DNA from: Acetobacterium woodii DSM 1030
GTDB taxonomy: Bacteria; Bacillota; Clostridia; Eubacteriales; Eubacteriaceae
Assembly: GCF_000247605.1 (NCBI RefSeq)
Contig: NC_016894.1
Span: forward strand, 806,001 to 870,000
Length of the DNA: 64,000 nt
Reading direction: 5' to 3'
Part shown: piece after piece, positions 1 to 8,621 of the stretch
Position numbering within the stretch: the stretch's first letter is position 1
How the letters are laid out: every line of letters starts with the position of its first letter
Notes under the pieces: generated by a model
The model's input: the letters and a program-made list of their open reading frames with translations, nothing else
What the model was told of the DNA's origin: nothing
The model's database searches: none
Translations under genes and position numbers: made by a program

Positions 1-391
1 TATAGATATTGCTGGTGGAATCGGGAACAATTGTTTTTTGCAGTTGAACGTCTTGACCACTTTGCATTGCGGCAGTAAATCCGGCCGGAACTCGCAGGAT
101 GTATTCAACCTGTCTGAAAAACAAGGCATCCTGGATTTTTTGGGTGTCATCGGGAATGTCCACGAGGTTGGCATTATCACCCAGATAGCTTTTGAGGCCA
201 TCTATCAGAGGGGAGTCACCATCGTTGTTGAAAAAGGCAATATTGACCTTAACCTTGGTAAAATCAGTATCTTGGGGCGGGTTATAATTACTGCTGAGAA
301 GCAGTGCCAGAACCATAAAAACGATCAGGTAAATTAAAATCTGGTTTCGGTTTTTTTGAATTATTTTGAAAAAAGCTTTATAAACTTGCAT
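1..391 (-). CDS. ABC-2 type transporter permease, N-terminal part (runs off window)
   Basis: I translated this by hand on the minus strand. It opens MQVYKAFFKIIQKNRNQ, followed by a hydrophobic segment (about residues 18-34) and an extracytoplasmic stretch beginning YNPPQDTDFTKVKVNIAFFN. That layout, one TM helix then a large external loop, is the start of an ABC-2/YhgE-like permease. The ATG at 389-391 follows AAGGAGACAGAAAT, a good ribosome binding site. The gene overlaps the end of the upstream permease by 14 bp, so the two are co-transcribed and probably form a heterodimeric permease driven by the ATPase at 1517-2449. The coding sequence is open to position 1, so the remaining TM helices lie outside the window. 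The exported substrate cannot be read from this part. Confidence 0.8.
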   Translation of the reverse strand, partial: MQVYKAFFKIIQKNRNQILIYLIVFMVLALLLSSNYNPPQDTDFTKVKVNIAFFNNDGDSPLIDGLKSYLGDNANLVDIPDDTQKIQDALFFRQVEYILRVPAGFTAAMQSGQDVQLQKTIVPDSTSNIY

Positions 392-1505
392 ATTTCTGTC
401 TCCTTAAAACAAAATACGTAATGGAACTGAATAAAATCGTAAAACCACACAGCAACAGGATGTCAGTAAAAAATTGGGTATGGGTGTTGTAGTAATAAAG
501 GGCATAAAAACAATCAGTGATCAGGTTGACGGGATTAAGGTAGCTAAGGATCGGGGCTTTGGTCATGATAATATATTTCATGTCAGCAGACATCATTCCA
601 GCTAAAAAACACATCATCATGGTGGAACTGATCAAGATGCTGATCTTAAGCCCTTCACCTTTTTTGACGATGGCGCCGAGGCAGGTGCCAAAGGTAACGC
701 CGGTCAGACTTCCGATGACACAAGTTAAGGTTATATAGCCAAGCTGATTACCAAAACTGATGCCGAGAACACCAATTAAGAAAGCCAACAGCAGTAGCAG
801 TTCCAATAGCTGAACGGTTGTGGCAGCCAGAATTGATGAAAGAAAAACCGTTAGTTTTTTGGTGGGGGCGATATTAATGCGGGCGCCCACATCGGAGAGA
901 TCAGCTTGAATGGCGACGACCTCTTTAATCCCGAGAAAGCCGCCGTAAAAACAGGTCATGGCAATCAGGGTATAAAAATAATTAACAATGGGATCAGGGT
1001 TGGATTGACTGGCCGAGACGGCACTTAAGTATTCGGTTCGACTGGTAACACTGGCAAGAAGGCCGTCGCCCAGGGCCGCAGGATTTTGAGTAATAATGGT
1101 GCCGATAGTCGATGAGGACTGGATAAAATCATTTAAAAATTCCCGGATAATGGTTTGATTAAGACCCGATTGGTTGACCACCAGATTGAGATCAGGATCG
1201 AAATAAAGATAACCGTCGATTTGATTATCCTTGAGCAGTTGCTCGGCATCTGCTCGGGTCGTTTTTTGAACAACAAATAGATTATCAGCACTATCGAGGG
1301 CTTGAGTAAAATCGGCATTTTGATTGAGTTCCTCATTCTGCACGACGGCGACATTGACTTTTAGAAAATTATCAGAGCTGGAAAGGTTGGAAAAGGCCAG
1401 GTTGAAAAGCGTTGCCAAAAGAATGGGAAACACAAAGGTCCAAAACATCAGTTGTTTATCGTTAAAGATGCATTTGAGGCGATAATGATAATTAAATAAG
1501 AACAT
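378..1505 (-). CDS. ABC-2 type transporter permease
   Basis: This is a 375-residue membrane protein. One TM helix lies near residues 20-38, then an external domain of about 130 residues (LKVNVAVVQNEE onwards), then about five TM helices from residue 175 to the end, including the GGFLGIKEVVAIQADLS region typical of ABC-2 permeases. The family exports drugs, lantibiotics or lipids using a separate ATPase. The ATPase gene ends 11 bp upstream and a second permease overlaps downstream, so this is the middle gene of a three-gene export operon. A NarL-type two-component system is divergent from the operon, which fits a cell-envelope or antimicrobial stress exporter. The substrate is unknown. Confidence 0.85.
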   Translation of the reverse strand: MFLFNYHYRLKCIFNDKQLMFWTFVFPILLATLFNLAFSNLSSSDNFLKVNVAVVQNEELNQNADFTQALDSADNLFVVQKTTRADAEQLLKDNQIDGYLYFDPDLNLVVNQSGLNQTIIREFLNDFIQSSSTIGTIITQNPAALGDGLLASVTSRTEYLSAVSASQSNPDPIVNYFYTLIAMTCFYGGFLGIKEVVAIQADLSDVGARINIAPTKKLTVFLSSILAATTVQLLELLLLLAFLIGVLGISFGNQLGYITLTCVIGSLTGVTFGTCLGAIVKKGEGLKISILISSTMMMCFLAGMMSADMKYIIMTKAPILSYLNPVNLITDCFYALYYYNTHTQFFTDILLLCGFTILFSSITYFVLRRQKYASL

Positions 1506-1516
1506 CGTATTTTCTC

Positions 1517-2449
1517 CTAATCTCTGAGTTCTTTGCCGGTTATTTCCAGAAAAACATCGTTTAAGGTTGGCGGCTCAGAATAAATTTTACCGATGGCGAT
1601 ATTTTGGGTTTTTAGAACATCCAGAATCGCAATCAGGTTATTTTTCCCGCGGCTGGATTTAACTTCCAGTTGATGATCCATTAGTTCGGCGGTGATGATA
1701 TGCGGCAAGGCGGTAATTGCCGTTAGCTTGAGCCCTTCGGGATTAAGTAACTCAATTTGGATATGTTCGCCGGAGCGGATCATTTTTTTGAGTTCGTCAT
1801 TGGTTCCCATGGCAATGATTTTACCCTTATCCATGATCGCAATGCGACTGCAGATCTGCTCAATCTCCTCCATGTAGTGGGAAGTATAAATGATCGTGGC
1901 ACCTTGTTTGTTTAGCTTCTGAATGCCTTCGAGGATGTTGTTGCGGCTCTGGGGATCGACGGCCACGGTGGGTTCATCAAGAATGATCAACTTGGGCTTA
2001 TGGGCAATCCCACAGGCGATATTCAGACGCCGCAGCAGACCGCCGCTGAGTTTTTTAGGGTAGAATTTTTTAAAATCGTTGAGGCCTACAAAATCAATCG
2101 CTTCAGTCACCAGTTTCTTGCGGGTTTGTTTATCAGAAACATAGAGACCGCAGAAGTAGTCGATATTTTCATAAACGGTTAGTTCATCAAAAACAGCTAC
2201 ATTTTGCATCACAACTCCGATATTTCGCTTAATATCGTAAGCTTGCGGAGACATCGGCTGATCATAGATTTCAATCGTTCCTTTGTCGTATTTAAGTAGT
2301 GATAAAAGGCAGTTGATCGCCGTGGTTTTGCCGGAACCATTGGGACCCAGCAGTCCTAAAATTTCGCCTTCTTGTACTTCCAGATTAAAGTGATCAAGAG
2401 CAATGAGATCGCCGTAACGTTTAACCAGATTTTTTACATTAATGACCAT
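1517..2449 (-). CDS. ABC transporter ATP-binding protein (ABC-2 exporter, DrrA/CcmA type)
   Basis: This is a 310-residue nucleotide-binding protein. Motifs in order: Walker A GPNGSGKT (about residue 38), Q-loop VVMQN, signature KLSGGLLRRL, Walker B LIILDEPTVAVD and the switch histidine in YTSHYMEE. A C-terminal extension of about 80 residues is typical of the DrrA class. I start it at the ATG at 2447-2449, preceded by AAAGGAGAAATTATT. A longer frame reaches 2587, but those 46 extra residues lack a ribosome site and run through the likely operators. It should energise the two permeases downstream. Hydrolysis-competent motifs are all present. Confidence 0.9.
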   Translation of the reverse strand: MVINVKNLVKRYGDLIALDHFNLEVQEGEILGLLGPNGSGKTTAINCLLSLLKYDKGTIEIYDQPMSPQAYDIKRNIGVVMQNVAVFDELTVYENIDYFCGLYVSDKQTRKKLVTEAIDFVGLNDFKKFYPKKLSGGLLRRLNIACGIAHKPKLIILDEPTVAVDPQSRNNILEGIQKLNKQGATIIYTSHYMEEIEQICSRIAIMDKGKIIAMGTNDELKKMIRSGEHIQIELLNPEGLKLTAITALPHIITAELMDHQLEVKSSRGKNNLIAILDVLKTQNIAIGKIYSEPPTLNDVFLEITGKELRD

Positions 2450-2536
2450 AATAATTTCTCCTTTATGAATAGGCATAACCTTGCAACATCGGTTGGCCGT
2501 GTTTATTTTTGATGGTTTTATTTTACCCCACTGAAG

Positions 2537-2584
2537 GTCACGTTGTAAGTGACTTGTTTCCTGATTGGGTATGACAAATGTCAT
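2537..2584. promoter_or_regulatory. two inverted repeats in the divergent exporter/two-component promoter region
   Basis: GTCAC-gttgtaa-GTGAC lies at 2537-2553 and the near-perfect palindrome ATGACAAATGTCAT at 2571-2584. They sit between the divergent exporter operon and the histidine kinase gene. Dimeric NarL/LuxR-type regulators usually bind short inverted repeats of this kind, and the regulator gene is adjacent. Use as operators is inferred. Confidence 0.45.
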
Positions 2585-2672
2585 CATTTATGTTAAACTG
2601 ATTAAAATTTGCGGAATCAAAGCGTGGGGGATGCGATGGGATCTGAACATATCTTAAGAAGGTCTGGTTATA

Positions 2673-3737
2673 ATGAATAAGCTAATTGATAAACTGATTA
2701 TTTTTGGGTTCTGTTTGGCATTATACTTAACCACCGTTGATAACCCGTTTCTGATTGTGCCGGTTCTGGTAACGATCATTTTTGGCACCGCGTTAAGTTA
2801 TTTAAAAGAAGGTAAAGCGACAATCGGGTTGTTTGTTCTTTATGTGGTCATTTGTTTTGTTGAACCGGTTTATCTGATGTTTGTGCCGGTGATCTGTTAC
2901 GATATTCTGGTTTCTCCATACAAATGGTGGTGGACGTTGACACTTGTGCCGTTCTTTGTCGGATTTGCTCAACTTAATACGACTGCGGTGGTTTTAATTC
3001 CGATTTTTATAATGGTTGCTTATTTTTTAAAAAAACGGACGCTTACGCTGGTGAGATTAAAAAATGACTACAATTCACTTCGTGATACTACCAGCGAAGC
3101 AGCGCTTCAGCTGATTAAAAAAAATAAGATGATGATGGAAAAGCAGGATTATGAAGTGAAGTTGGCCACTTTATCGGAACGGAACCGGATCGCCAGGGAT
3201 ATTCATGACAATGTCGGACATATGCTTTCCCGGAGTATTTTGCAAATCGGTGCTTTGCTGGCCATCAGCAAGGACGAAACGACACGAGCAGGCCTGATGC
3301 AAATTAAGGAAACCCTTTCTGAAGCCATGGATAGTATCCGTAGTAGTGTTCATAATCTTCATGAGGAGTCCCTCGACTTGCAGGTTGAACTGCAAACGCT
3401 GATTAAAAATTTTGAGTTTTGCCCGGTGAAATTTGATTATGAAGTGGAATCCAGTTTAGATAAGGAAGCCATCTATTGTTTTATTGCGGTAGTCAAGGAA
3501 GCTTTTTCAAATATTATCCGACATTCCAATGCTACAGAGGTTGCAGTGACTGTGAGAGAACATCCGGGACTGCTTCAACTGATCGTTGAGGACAATGGAA
3601 CCGTTATTAAAAAGATTGGTAGCGACGGAATCGGATTGCAAAACATTAGCGATCGGGTGGCAACATTAAATGGTCATGTCAACATCACGAATGATCATGG
3701 TTTTAGAATTTTTATTTCGCTACCCAAAAAGACCTGA
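2673..3737 (+). CDS. sensor histidine kinase, NarL/DesK/LiaS type
   Basis: This is a 354-residue membrane sensor kinase. The first ~125 residues are strongly hydrophobic (about five TM helices) with almost no extracytoplasmic domain, as in intramembrane-sensing kinases. A linker coiled coil leads to the HisKA_3 motif ERNRIARDIHDNVGHM, phospho-acceptor His178. The HATPase_c domain follows with N-box VKEAFSNIIRHS, VEDNG and the G-box GIGLQNISDR. It should phosphorylate the response regulator encoded 77 bp downstream. It is divergent from the ABC exporter operon, so the pair probably senses envelope stress or the exported compound and controls that operon. The signal is not identifiable. Confidence 0.88.
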   Translation: MNKLIDKLIIFGFCLALYLTTVDNPFLIVPVLVTIIFGTALSYLKEGKATIGLFVLYVVICFVEPVYLMFVPVICYDILVSPYKWWWTLTLVPFFVGFAQLNTTAVVLIPIFIMVAYFLKKRTLTLVRLKNDYNSLRDTTSEAALQLIKKNKMMMEKQDYEVKLATLSERNRIARDIHDNVGHMLSRSILQIGALLAISKDETTRAGLMQIKETLSEAMDSIRSSVHNLHEESLDLQVELQTLIKNFEFCPVKFDYEVESSLDKEAIYCFIAVVKEAFSNIIRHSNATEVAVTVREHPGLLQLIVEDNGTVIKKIGSDGIGLQNISDRVATLNGHVNITNDHGFRIFISLPKKT

Positions 3738-3814
3738 TATTGGTGATTGTAAAACTAAATGTTAGGCAATAAATATTGTTTAGAAATAACAAAAATAGAA
3801 ACGCAGGGGGAACC

Positions 3815-4438
3815 ATGAAGATTGTTGTTGTTGATGATGACCGACTGGTGTGTGCATCACTAAAAACCATTATTGAATCGCAAGGCGGTATTGAAGTGAT
3901 TGGAATGGGTCACAATGGGCATGATGCCATTGCGTTGTATCGTCAGCTAAAACCGGATGTTCTGCTGATGGATATCAGAATGGAGGGAATGACCGGACTG
4001 GAAGCCGCCGGGGTCATTCTTGCGGAAGTAAATGAAGCAAGGATATTATTTTTGACGACTTTTTTGGACGATGAATATATTATTAAAGCGCTTAAAATTG
4101 GGGCAAAAGGTTATCTGATTAAGCAGGATTTTGAGAGCATTGTTCCGTCACTTCAGGCGGTAGCTGCCGGTCAAAGTGTTTTTGGTCAGGATATCGTGAC
4201 CAAAATACCGGGTTTGATGAATAACATCAGTCACCATGAGGCGGATCATTTTGAGTTAAGTGATAAAGAACGGGAACTTATTGATCTGGTTGCCCAGGGA
4301 CTGAGCAACCGGGAGGTAGCTAACAGCTTGTATTTAAGTGAAGGCACGGTTAGAAATCGAATCAGCATTATTCTGGAAAAGCTTGAACTTCGGGATCGAA
4401 CCCAACTAGCTATTTTTTATTATAAGAACTTAATTTGA
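3815..4438 (+). CDS. response regulator, NarL/LuxR family
   Basis: This is a 207-residue regulator: an N-terminal receiver domain (MKIVVVDDDRLV; acidic pocket Asp8-Asp9, phospho-acceptor Asp53 in LLMDIRMEG, conserved Lys in GYLIKQDF) and a C-terminal LuxR helix-turn-helix (ELIDLVAQGLSNREVANSL). I begin it at the ATG at 3815 because GCAGGGGG precedes it and the receiver fold starts there; the frame could extend 13 residues upstream. It forms a two-component system with the kinase just upstream and is the likely ligand of the inverted repeats at 2537-2584. Confidence 0.88.
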   Translation: MKIVVVDDDRLVCASLKTIIESQGGIEVIGMGHNGHDAIALYRQLKPDVLLMDIRMEGMTGLEAAGVILAEVNEARILFLTTFLDDEYIIKALKIGAKGYLIKQDFESIVPSLQAVAAGQSVFGQDIVTKIPGLMNNISHHEADHFELSDKERELIDLVAQGLSNREVANSLYLSEGTVRNRISIILEKLELRDRTQLAIFYYKNLI

Positions 4439-4541
4439 TTTTATAATTGGGAAAAAATCCGATCAGACGCAAAAAATCAAAGCCGGTGTCTTTGTTATAT
4501 TAACAAATGATTGTAGTAATAGAAGGGGCCAATAATATCTG

Positions 4542-6323
4542 ATGAAAGAAAACAGAAAGAAAACGGTAATTAAAAAATCTTCAGTCGGTTATGCGCAGTG
4601 CAGAATTATCCGGGATAATAACGGAAATTCGGTCGACTATCGGTTTATCAGTGTCAATGATTGTTTTTGGCAGTTGATGGGTTTGGAAGGCAGTGTGCTA
4701 ATCGGAAAAACGATCTTGCAGATTGACCCAAATACCGAAAAAGCCTGGATTGAGATATGTGGGAACGTTGCTTTATCGGGAGAATCGGAACAATTTGAGA
4801 GTTATTCATCTGATTCGGGGAAGTATGTTGAAACAACAATTTGCTCAACAAATATCGGCGAGTTCGCCATTATTATTGTTGATATCACAGCTCGGAAACA
4901 CTTAGAAAACGCTTTAAAGGAGAGTGAAAACCGCTTAATTGCGGCTCAAAAAATGGCCCATGTCGGGAATTGGGAATTGAATTTAGAGACCAAAAAAATG
5001 TGGGCTTCCGAAGAGGCTTTTAATTTATATGGCATCGATTATACATCTGAGTATATTTCCTTCGATTTGGCTCGAAAAAGTATTCTCCCGGCTTACCATG
5101 ACTTAATGGATCAAAGTCTTCAAAATTTGATTCAGCAAAAGGGAACTTATAATATCGAATTTGAATTAAAAAATCAAATGACCGGTGAATTACATTATGT
5201 TCATTCAATTGGGAGTCTTATTTTGAATGATGATGGAAAACCATGGAAAGTAAGCGGAACGATTCAAGATATTACCGAAAATAAATTAAAAGAAGAAAAA
5301 ATACAAAAACTCAATTTTTATGATCAGTTAACAGGCCTTTTCAATCGTCGATTTTATGAAGAGGAATTGATCAGAACTGATAAAAAAGAGAATCTGCCGT
5401 TGACCCTCCTAATTGGCGATGTTAATGGATTAAAGTTGATCAATGATTCATTTGGTCACGATATGGGGGATGCGTTGTTAAAAAAAGCAGCGGCAATAAT
5501 AATTGAAGGATGTCCGACTAATGCTGTCATCTCCAGAATTGGGGGAGATGAATTTGTAGTTTTATTACCTCGGACGAATGGGATTGAAATTGAGAAAATG
5601 ATCAAACGCATAAAGGCACGGGCGTTAATTGAGAAAGTTGGATCAATGCATATTTCAATTTCCTTTGGTTATGAGACGAAAGTGCGTGAGCATGAAAAGA
5701 TAAAAGAGGTGTTTAAAAAAGCTGAAGATCGGATGTATCACAACAAACTGTTCGAAAGTCCCAGCATGCGCGGGAAAACCGTTAAAACAATCATCAAAAC
5801 CTTATATGAGAAAAATAAAAGGGAAGAACAACATTCCCATCGCGTTTCTAAATTATGTGAAGAAATGGGAGAAGCGCTGGAATTATCAGAAATTAAAATT
5901 AATGAGCTTAAGACCGTGGGATTATTACATGATATCGGGAAAATAGCCATTGATGAAAAAATTCTAAATAAGCCCGGGAAACTTACCGCCGAAGAACAAA
6001 AGGAGATTGAACGTCACTCCGAAATCGGATATCGGATTCTGAGTACGGTGAACGAAATGGCTGAAATGGCAGAGTTTGTTCTGGCTCATCAGGAAAAGTG
6101 GGATGGGAGCGGTTATCCCAAAGGCTTAAAAGCAACAAAAATCCCATTTGAATCACGAATTATTGCGATTGCAGATGCCTATGATGCCATGACCAGCGAC
6201 CGGGTTTATCGCAGTAAAATGACAATAAAGATGGCGCTGGAAGAATTGTTGGCCAATGCCGGAACTCAATTTGATCCGGCATTGGTAGACTTATTTATTA
6301 AAAAAGTGGTGCTAAAAGAGTAA
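4542..6323 (+). CDS. PAS-PAS-GGDEF-HD-GYP cyclic-di-GMP turnover protein
   Basis: This 593-residue soluble protein has a PAS domain (about residues 15-120), a second PAS/PAC domain (about 128-255), GGDEF (about 265-415) and HD-GYP (about 420-590). The cyclase signature is intact (RIGGDEFVVLL, GGDEF at 334-338), and so is the phosphodiesterase signature (HDIGK with His463-Asp464; GYP at 524-526). It could therefore both make and break cyclic di-GMP, with the balance set by ligands of the PAS domains. There is no TM segment. It stands alone after the NarL-type system, 103 bp downstream. A ribosome-site-like GAAGGGG lies about 14 nt before the ATG, rather far, so the start is slightly uncertain. 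Confidence 0.9.
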   Translation: MKENRKKTVIKKSSVGYAQCRIIRDNNGNSVDYRFISVNDCFWQLMGLEGSVLIGKTILQIDPNTEKAWIEICGNVALSGESEQFESYSSDSGKYVETTICSTNIGEFAIIIVDITARKHLENALKESENRLIAAQKMAHVGNWELNLETKKMWASEEAFNLYGIDYTSEYISFDLARKSILPAYHDLMDQSLQNLIQQKGTYNIEFELKNQMTGELHYVHSIGSLILNDDGKPWKVSGTIQDITENKLKEEKIQKLNFYDQLTGLFNRRFYEEELIRTDKKENLPLTLLIGDVNGLKLINDSFGHDMGDALLKKAAAIIIEGCPTNAVISRIGGDEFVVLLPRTNGIEIEKMIKRIKARALIEKVGSMHISISFGYETKVREHEKIKEVFKKAEDRMYHNKLFESPSMRGKTVKTIIKTLYEKNKREEQHSHRVSKLCEEMGEALELSEIKINELKTVGLLHDIGKIAIDEKILNKPGKLTAEEQKEIERHSEIGYRILSTVNEMAEMAEFVLAHQEKWDGSGYPKGLKATKIPFESRIIAIADAYDAMTSDRVYRSKMTIKMALEELLANAGTQFDPALVDLFIKKVVLKE

Positions 6324-6330
6324 AATGATG

Positions 6331-6371
6331 CTCATGCAACCAGCTGCTTAATAAACAGTTTATTGCATGAG
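6331..6371. terminator. stem-loop between convergent genes
   Basis: CTCATGCAA at 6331-6339 pairs with TTGCATGAG at 6363-6371, and a second small stem (AATAAAC/GTTTATT) lies inside. It sits between the convergent GGDEF gene and the His-rich protein gene. T-tracts are weak, so a terminator role is plausible but not certain. Confidence 0.4.
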
Positions 6372-6410
6372 GTAATAATTTATAAAGCAAACCAATTAGT
6401 TGTAAGGTCG

Positions 6411-6878
6411 CTAGTTTGTGGAATGAGGGTTTATCGTCGAGACGGGAAAAATGCGATAAAGGATCGCTTCCAGCTGTTCCGGCCGGATACAAAAGACAAT
6501 GGCGACGCCTTCTACGTGGCAACGGCAACCTTCGCCATAATGTTTTTGGGAGTCGTCTTCAGTAATCGAAATCATGCAATTTTTTCCTTCAGAATTAAGA
6601 AAGGCCTTAATGTGGCCAATGATACCGCCCAGATTGGTGACTTCCGTAGCCACTTGTTTTAATAACGTGTCAAGGAGAAGCTGGGCTTCATCAAAGGGGT
6701 GATCAAGATCAAACTGATAGGAACCGACAATGCTGGTTTCATGGGTTTTTACCGTAATGGCTTGAGCCTCATGCTGATGTTCGTGGTGATGTTGGGGTTC
6801 AGAATGATGATGGTCATCATGACATCCGCATTGGCAGTTTTCATCATGGATGTGTTGGTGGTGATGTTCGGTGCTCAT
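6411..6878 (-). CDS. His-rich metal-binding protein
   Basis: This is a 155-residue protein whose first 36 residues contain 14 His and three Cys (Cys15, Cys17, Cys19), an obvious metal-binding tail. The rest is a compact domain (TSIVGSYQFDLDHPFDEAQLLLDTLL and GEGCRCHVEGVAIVFCI) that I cannot assign to a named family. The start codon overlaps the stop of the G3E GTPase gene (ATGA), so the two are translationally coupled. With the GTPase and a URO-D-fold methyltransferase-like protein upstream, it could store or deliver a metal such as zinc, cobalt or nickel. The metal is not determined by the sequence. AAAGGACC precedes the ATG. Confidence 0.75.
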   Translation of the reverse strand: MSTEHHHQHIHDENCQCGCHDDHHHSEPQHHHEHQHEAQAITVKTHETSIVGSYQFDLDHPFDEAQLLLDTLLKQVATEVTNLGGIIGHIKAFLNSEGKNCMISITEDDSQKHYGEGCRCHVEGVAIVFCIRPEQLEAILYRIFPVSTINPHSTN

Positions 6879-7495
6879 AAAAGGGTCCTTTCTGTTTCGG
6901 TTCGCAGCATGGCATCAAAAATGTTGGGTTCAATTGTTTGAGTCGCGCTGATACTAAAAATTTCGGCATGCTGATTAAACGTTTGGATTGAAGTTTTTAC
7001 CGCAGCTAAGGTGTCGATGTCAACCAAATCAGTTTTATTGATAAGAATGGTATCAGCATCCTCCAATTGCCCTTCCAACAGCATTTCCATTGGCCGCAGC
7101 AGTCGTTGCCAGCGCTTGGCGTCGGCAATACAAGTGACCTGGCAGTCAAGCTCCGGAAGCGATTGATTAATGGTTTTTCGGATATTACGCGGATAAGCGA
7201 CACCCGTGGCTTCCATGATCACAATTTCGGGATTAAAATCGCGGATGATATTATGAAGTCCAATCGTGAGTTCGCCGGCCATGGTACAGCAGACACAGCC
7301 GGAAAAGAGATTGGCAACCTCATAACCGCTGTTTTGAAGCATCTTATCATCGACACTGACTTCGCCAATTTCATTTTCCAGAATGACAACTTTGGTCATG
7401 TCCTCAAGCGTTTCCCCGACAATATATTTAGCCAGTTGAATAACAACACTTGTTTTTCCGGAACCTAAAAATCCACCTAAGATTATTACTTTCAT
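6875..7495 (-). CDS. G3E-family GTPase (CobW/HypB/UreG superfamily), short form
   Basis: This is a 206-residue P-loop GTPase. The Walker A sequence GGFLGSGKTS lies at residues 7-16, the family CxCC metal site SGCVCCTM has Cys67, Cys69 and Cys70, and the Walker B-like IVIMEATGVAYP and base-recognition NKTD (ILINKTDLVD) are visible. The ATG at 7495 follows AGGTGCAGAAA; a GTG three codons upstream is less likely. It lacks the C-terminal CobW_C domain of the usual ~320-residue COG0523 protein, so it is a minimal form. Family members load metals into target enzymes. Its operon partners, a URO-D-fold protein and a His-rich protein, suggest it serves the methyltransferase-like enzyme or a corrinoid activation step. 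Confidence 0.85.
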   Translation of the reverse strand: MKVIILGGFLGSGKTSVVIQLAKYIVGETLEDMTKVVILENEIGEVSVDDKMLQNSGYEVANLFSGCVCCTMAGELTIGLHNIIRDFNPEIVIMEATGVAYPRNIRKTINQSLPELDCQVTCIADAKRWQRLLRPMEMLLEGQLEDADTILINKTDLVDIDTLAAVKTSIQTFNQHAEIFSISATQTIEPNIFDAMLRTETERTLL

Positions 7496-7542
7496 TTTCT
7501 GCACCTGATTCTCTTGATTATTTGTTTTTAGAATTAATTTTT

Positions 7543-8559
7543 TTATTGATAGACCGTTTTGCTTAATTTTTTTGCCTCATCGGCAATCCAACCGTTTACT
7601 TCCTGAACTTTGGGATCAAAAAAATCCAGTGATTTAATCATCCCACTAAAGATAAAACCGCCGTCGGGAGCCAGTTCAGCAAAGGTATCCCGGACCGCCT
7701 GACGAACTTCTTCTTCATCAATAATCGGCCAGGTACTGGGCATGCTAAACTCAAAACCGCCATTGATAGCCAGTTTGGAGCCATATTTTTGTTTCATCCC
7801 AACCAGATCATTCTCCAACTGGGCAGGGTCCCAAACGCTTACACCAATATCGACCATTGCCGGCATTAAATCTTCGCAACGACCGCAGTTATGGTAAAAG
7901 ATCGGAACGTTTTCATCACGGACTAAATCAAGACATTTTTTATAACGCGGAACAAACATTTCTTCAAATACCTTAGGTGAGATGAAAGGATTCAGTTTTG
8001 AAGCAGTATCATCAAGAAGATAATAACCTTCGGGTTTGTAATAGTGAAGTAAGTTTTTAGTAATATAAAGAGAGTGCTCTAACATATAATCAAGTAGTTC
8101 TTCGACTTCTTCAGGTTCTTCATAAATAGCACACAAGCCCTCAGTAAAGCCCATAAAACCGATAAATTGCTGAAAGATATCAGCATAACCACTGAGTACA
8201 TAAGCGGTTTGATTGGGATCTTTAACATATTTTTTATAGTCTGCTTTGGCCGCAGCTTCCCAGTCAAAACCAGTATAGTCGGGGGCTTTAATAACATCCC
8301 GCCATTTGGTTATATCGGTCAGAATAAAATCATTGGGTTTTGGTAAAGCGGCAAAACTAACTTCTTCGCCGGTTACAAAAGTAACGCCCCAGGGGTCAAC
8401 GCCGCCGCCAGGACCTCTAAAACTTCCTAAAATACAAGGATCGGCCATCGTAATAAGCGGTTCGTCTGGACCTAAAAATGTTGAAACCGGTACATATTCA
8501 GGCATTTCGCCCCGGGCCACGCGTAAAAAGTTTTCCTTTTGAGTCAAATGTGCTGTCAT
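7543..8559 (-). CDS. uroporphyrinogen decarboxylase-family (MtaA/CmuA-like) protein
   Basis: This 338-residue protein has the URO-D fold: N-terminal LTQKENFLRVARGEMPEYVPV, central FEEMFVPRYKKCLDLV and the strand-loop FYHNCGRCEDLMPAM, where His-x-Cys matches part of the zinc site of MtaA-type methylcobamide methyltransferases. Members in acetogens move methyl groups between a substrate, a corrinoid protein and a carrier rather than making haem. It differs clearly from the two methyltransferase I proteins at 30578 and 41826, which have HHSDS at the equivalent place. No corrinoid protein gene lies next to it; a G3E GTPase and a His-rich protein follow instead. The start is supported by AAGGAGGACTAAT. 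The substrate is unknown. Confidence 0.78.
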   Translation of the reverse strand: MTAHLTQKENFLRVARGEMPEYVPVSTFLGPDEPLITMADPCILGSFRGPGGGVDPWGVTFVTGEEVSFAALPKPNDFILTDITKWRDVIKAPDYTGFDWEAAAKADYKKYVKDPNQTAYVLSGYADIFQQFIGFMGFTEGLCAIYEEPEEVEELLDYMLEHSLYITKNLLHYYKPEGYYLLDDTASKLNPFISPKVFEEMFVPRYKKCLDLVRDENVPIFYHNCGRCEDLMPAMVDIGVSVWDPAQLENDLVGMKQKYGSKLAINGGFEFSMPSTWPIIDEEEVRQAVRDTFAELAPDGGFIFSGMIKSLDFFDPKVQEVNGWIADEAKKLSKTVYQ

Positions 8560-8586
8560 ATTAGTCCTCCTTGAATGATTGAATTA

Positions 8587-8621
8587 TAAACTAGTTTAAT
8601 ATTCAAAATTGGTTTTGTCAA
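8587..8621 (-). promoter_or_regulatory. sigma-A promoter of the URO-D/G3E/His-rich operon, with overlapping palindrome
   Basis: On the minus strand TTGACA (8616-8621), a 17-nt spacer and TAAACT (8593-8598) form a good promoter. The 12-bp perfect palindrome TAAACTAGTTTA (8587-8598) covers the -10 box and could be an operator. The start codon is about 25 nt downstream of the predicted start site. Confidence 0.6.

Noticed and set aside
38-337. 99-residue plus-strand open frame at the window start
   Set aside because: It lies antisense to the permease that reads through to position 1 with a signal-anchor and a good ribosome site.
4439-4541. Cyclic-di-GMP riboswitch before the GGDEF/HD-GYP gene
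   Set aside because: The 103-bp gap lacks the conserved GEMM core and shows no strong stem.
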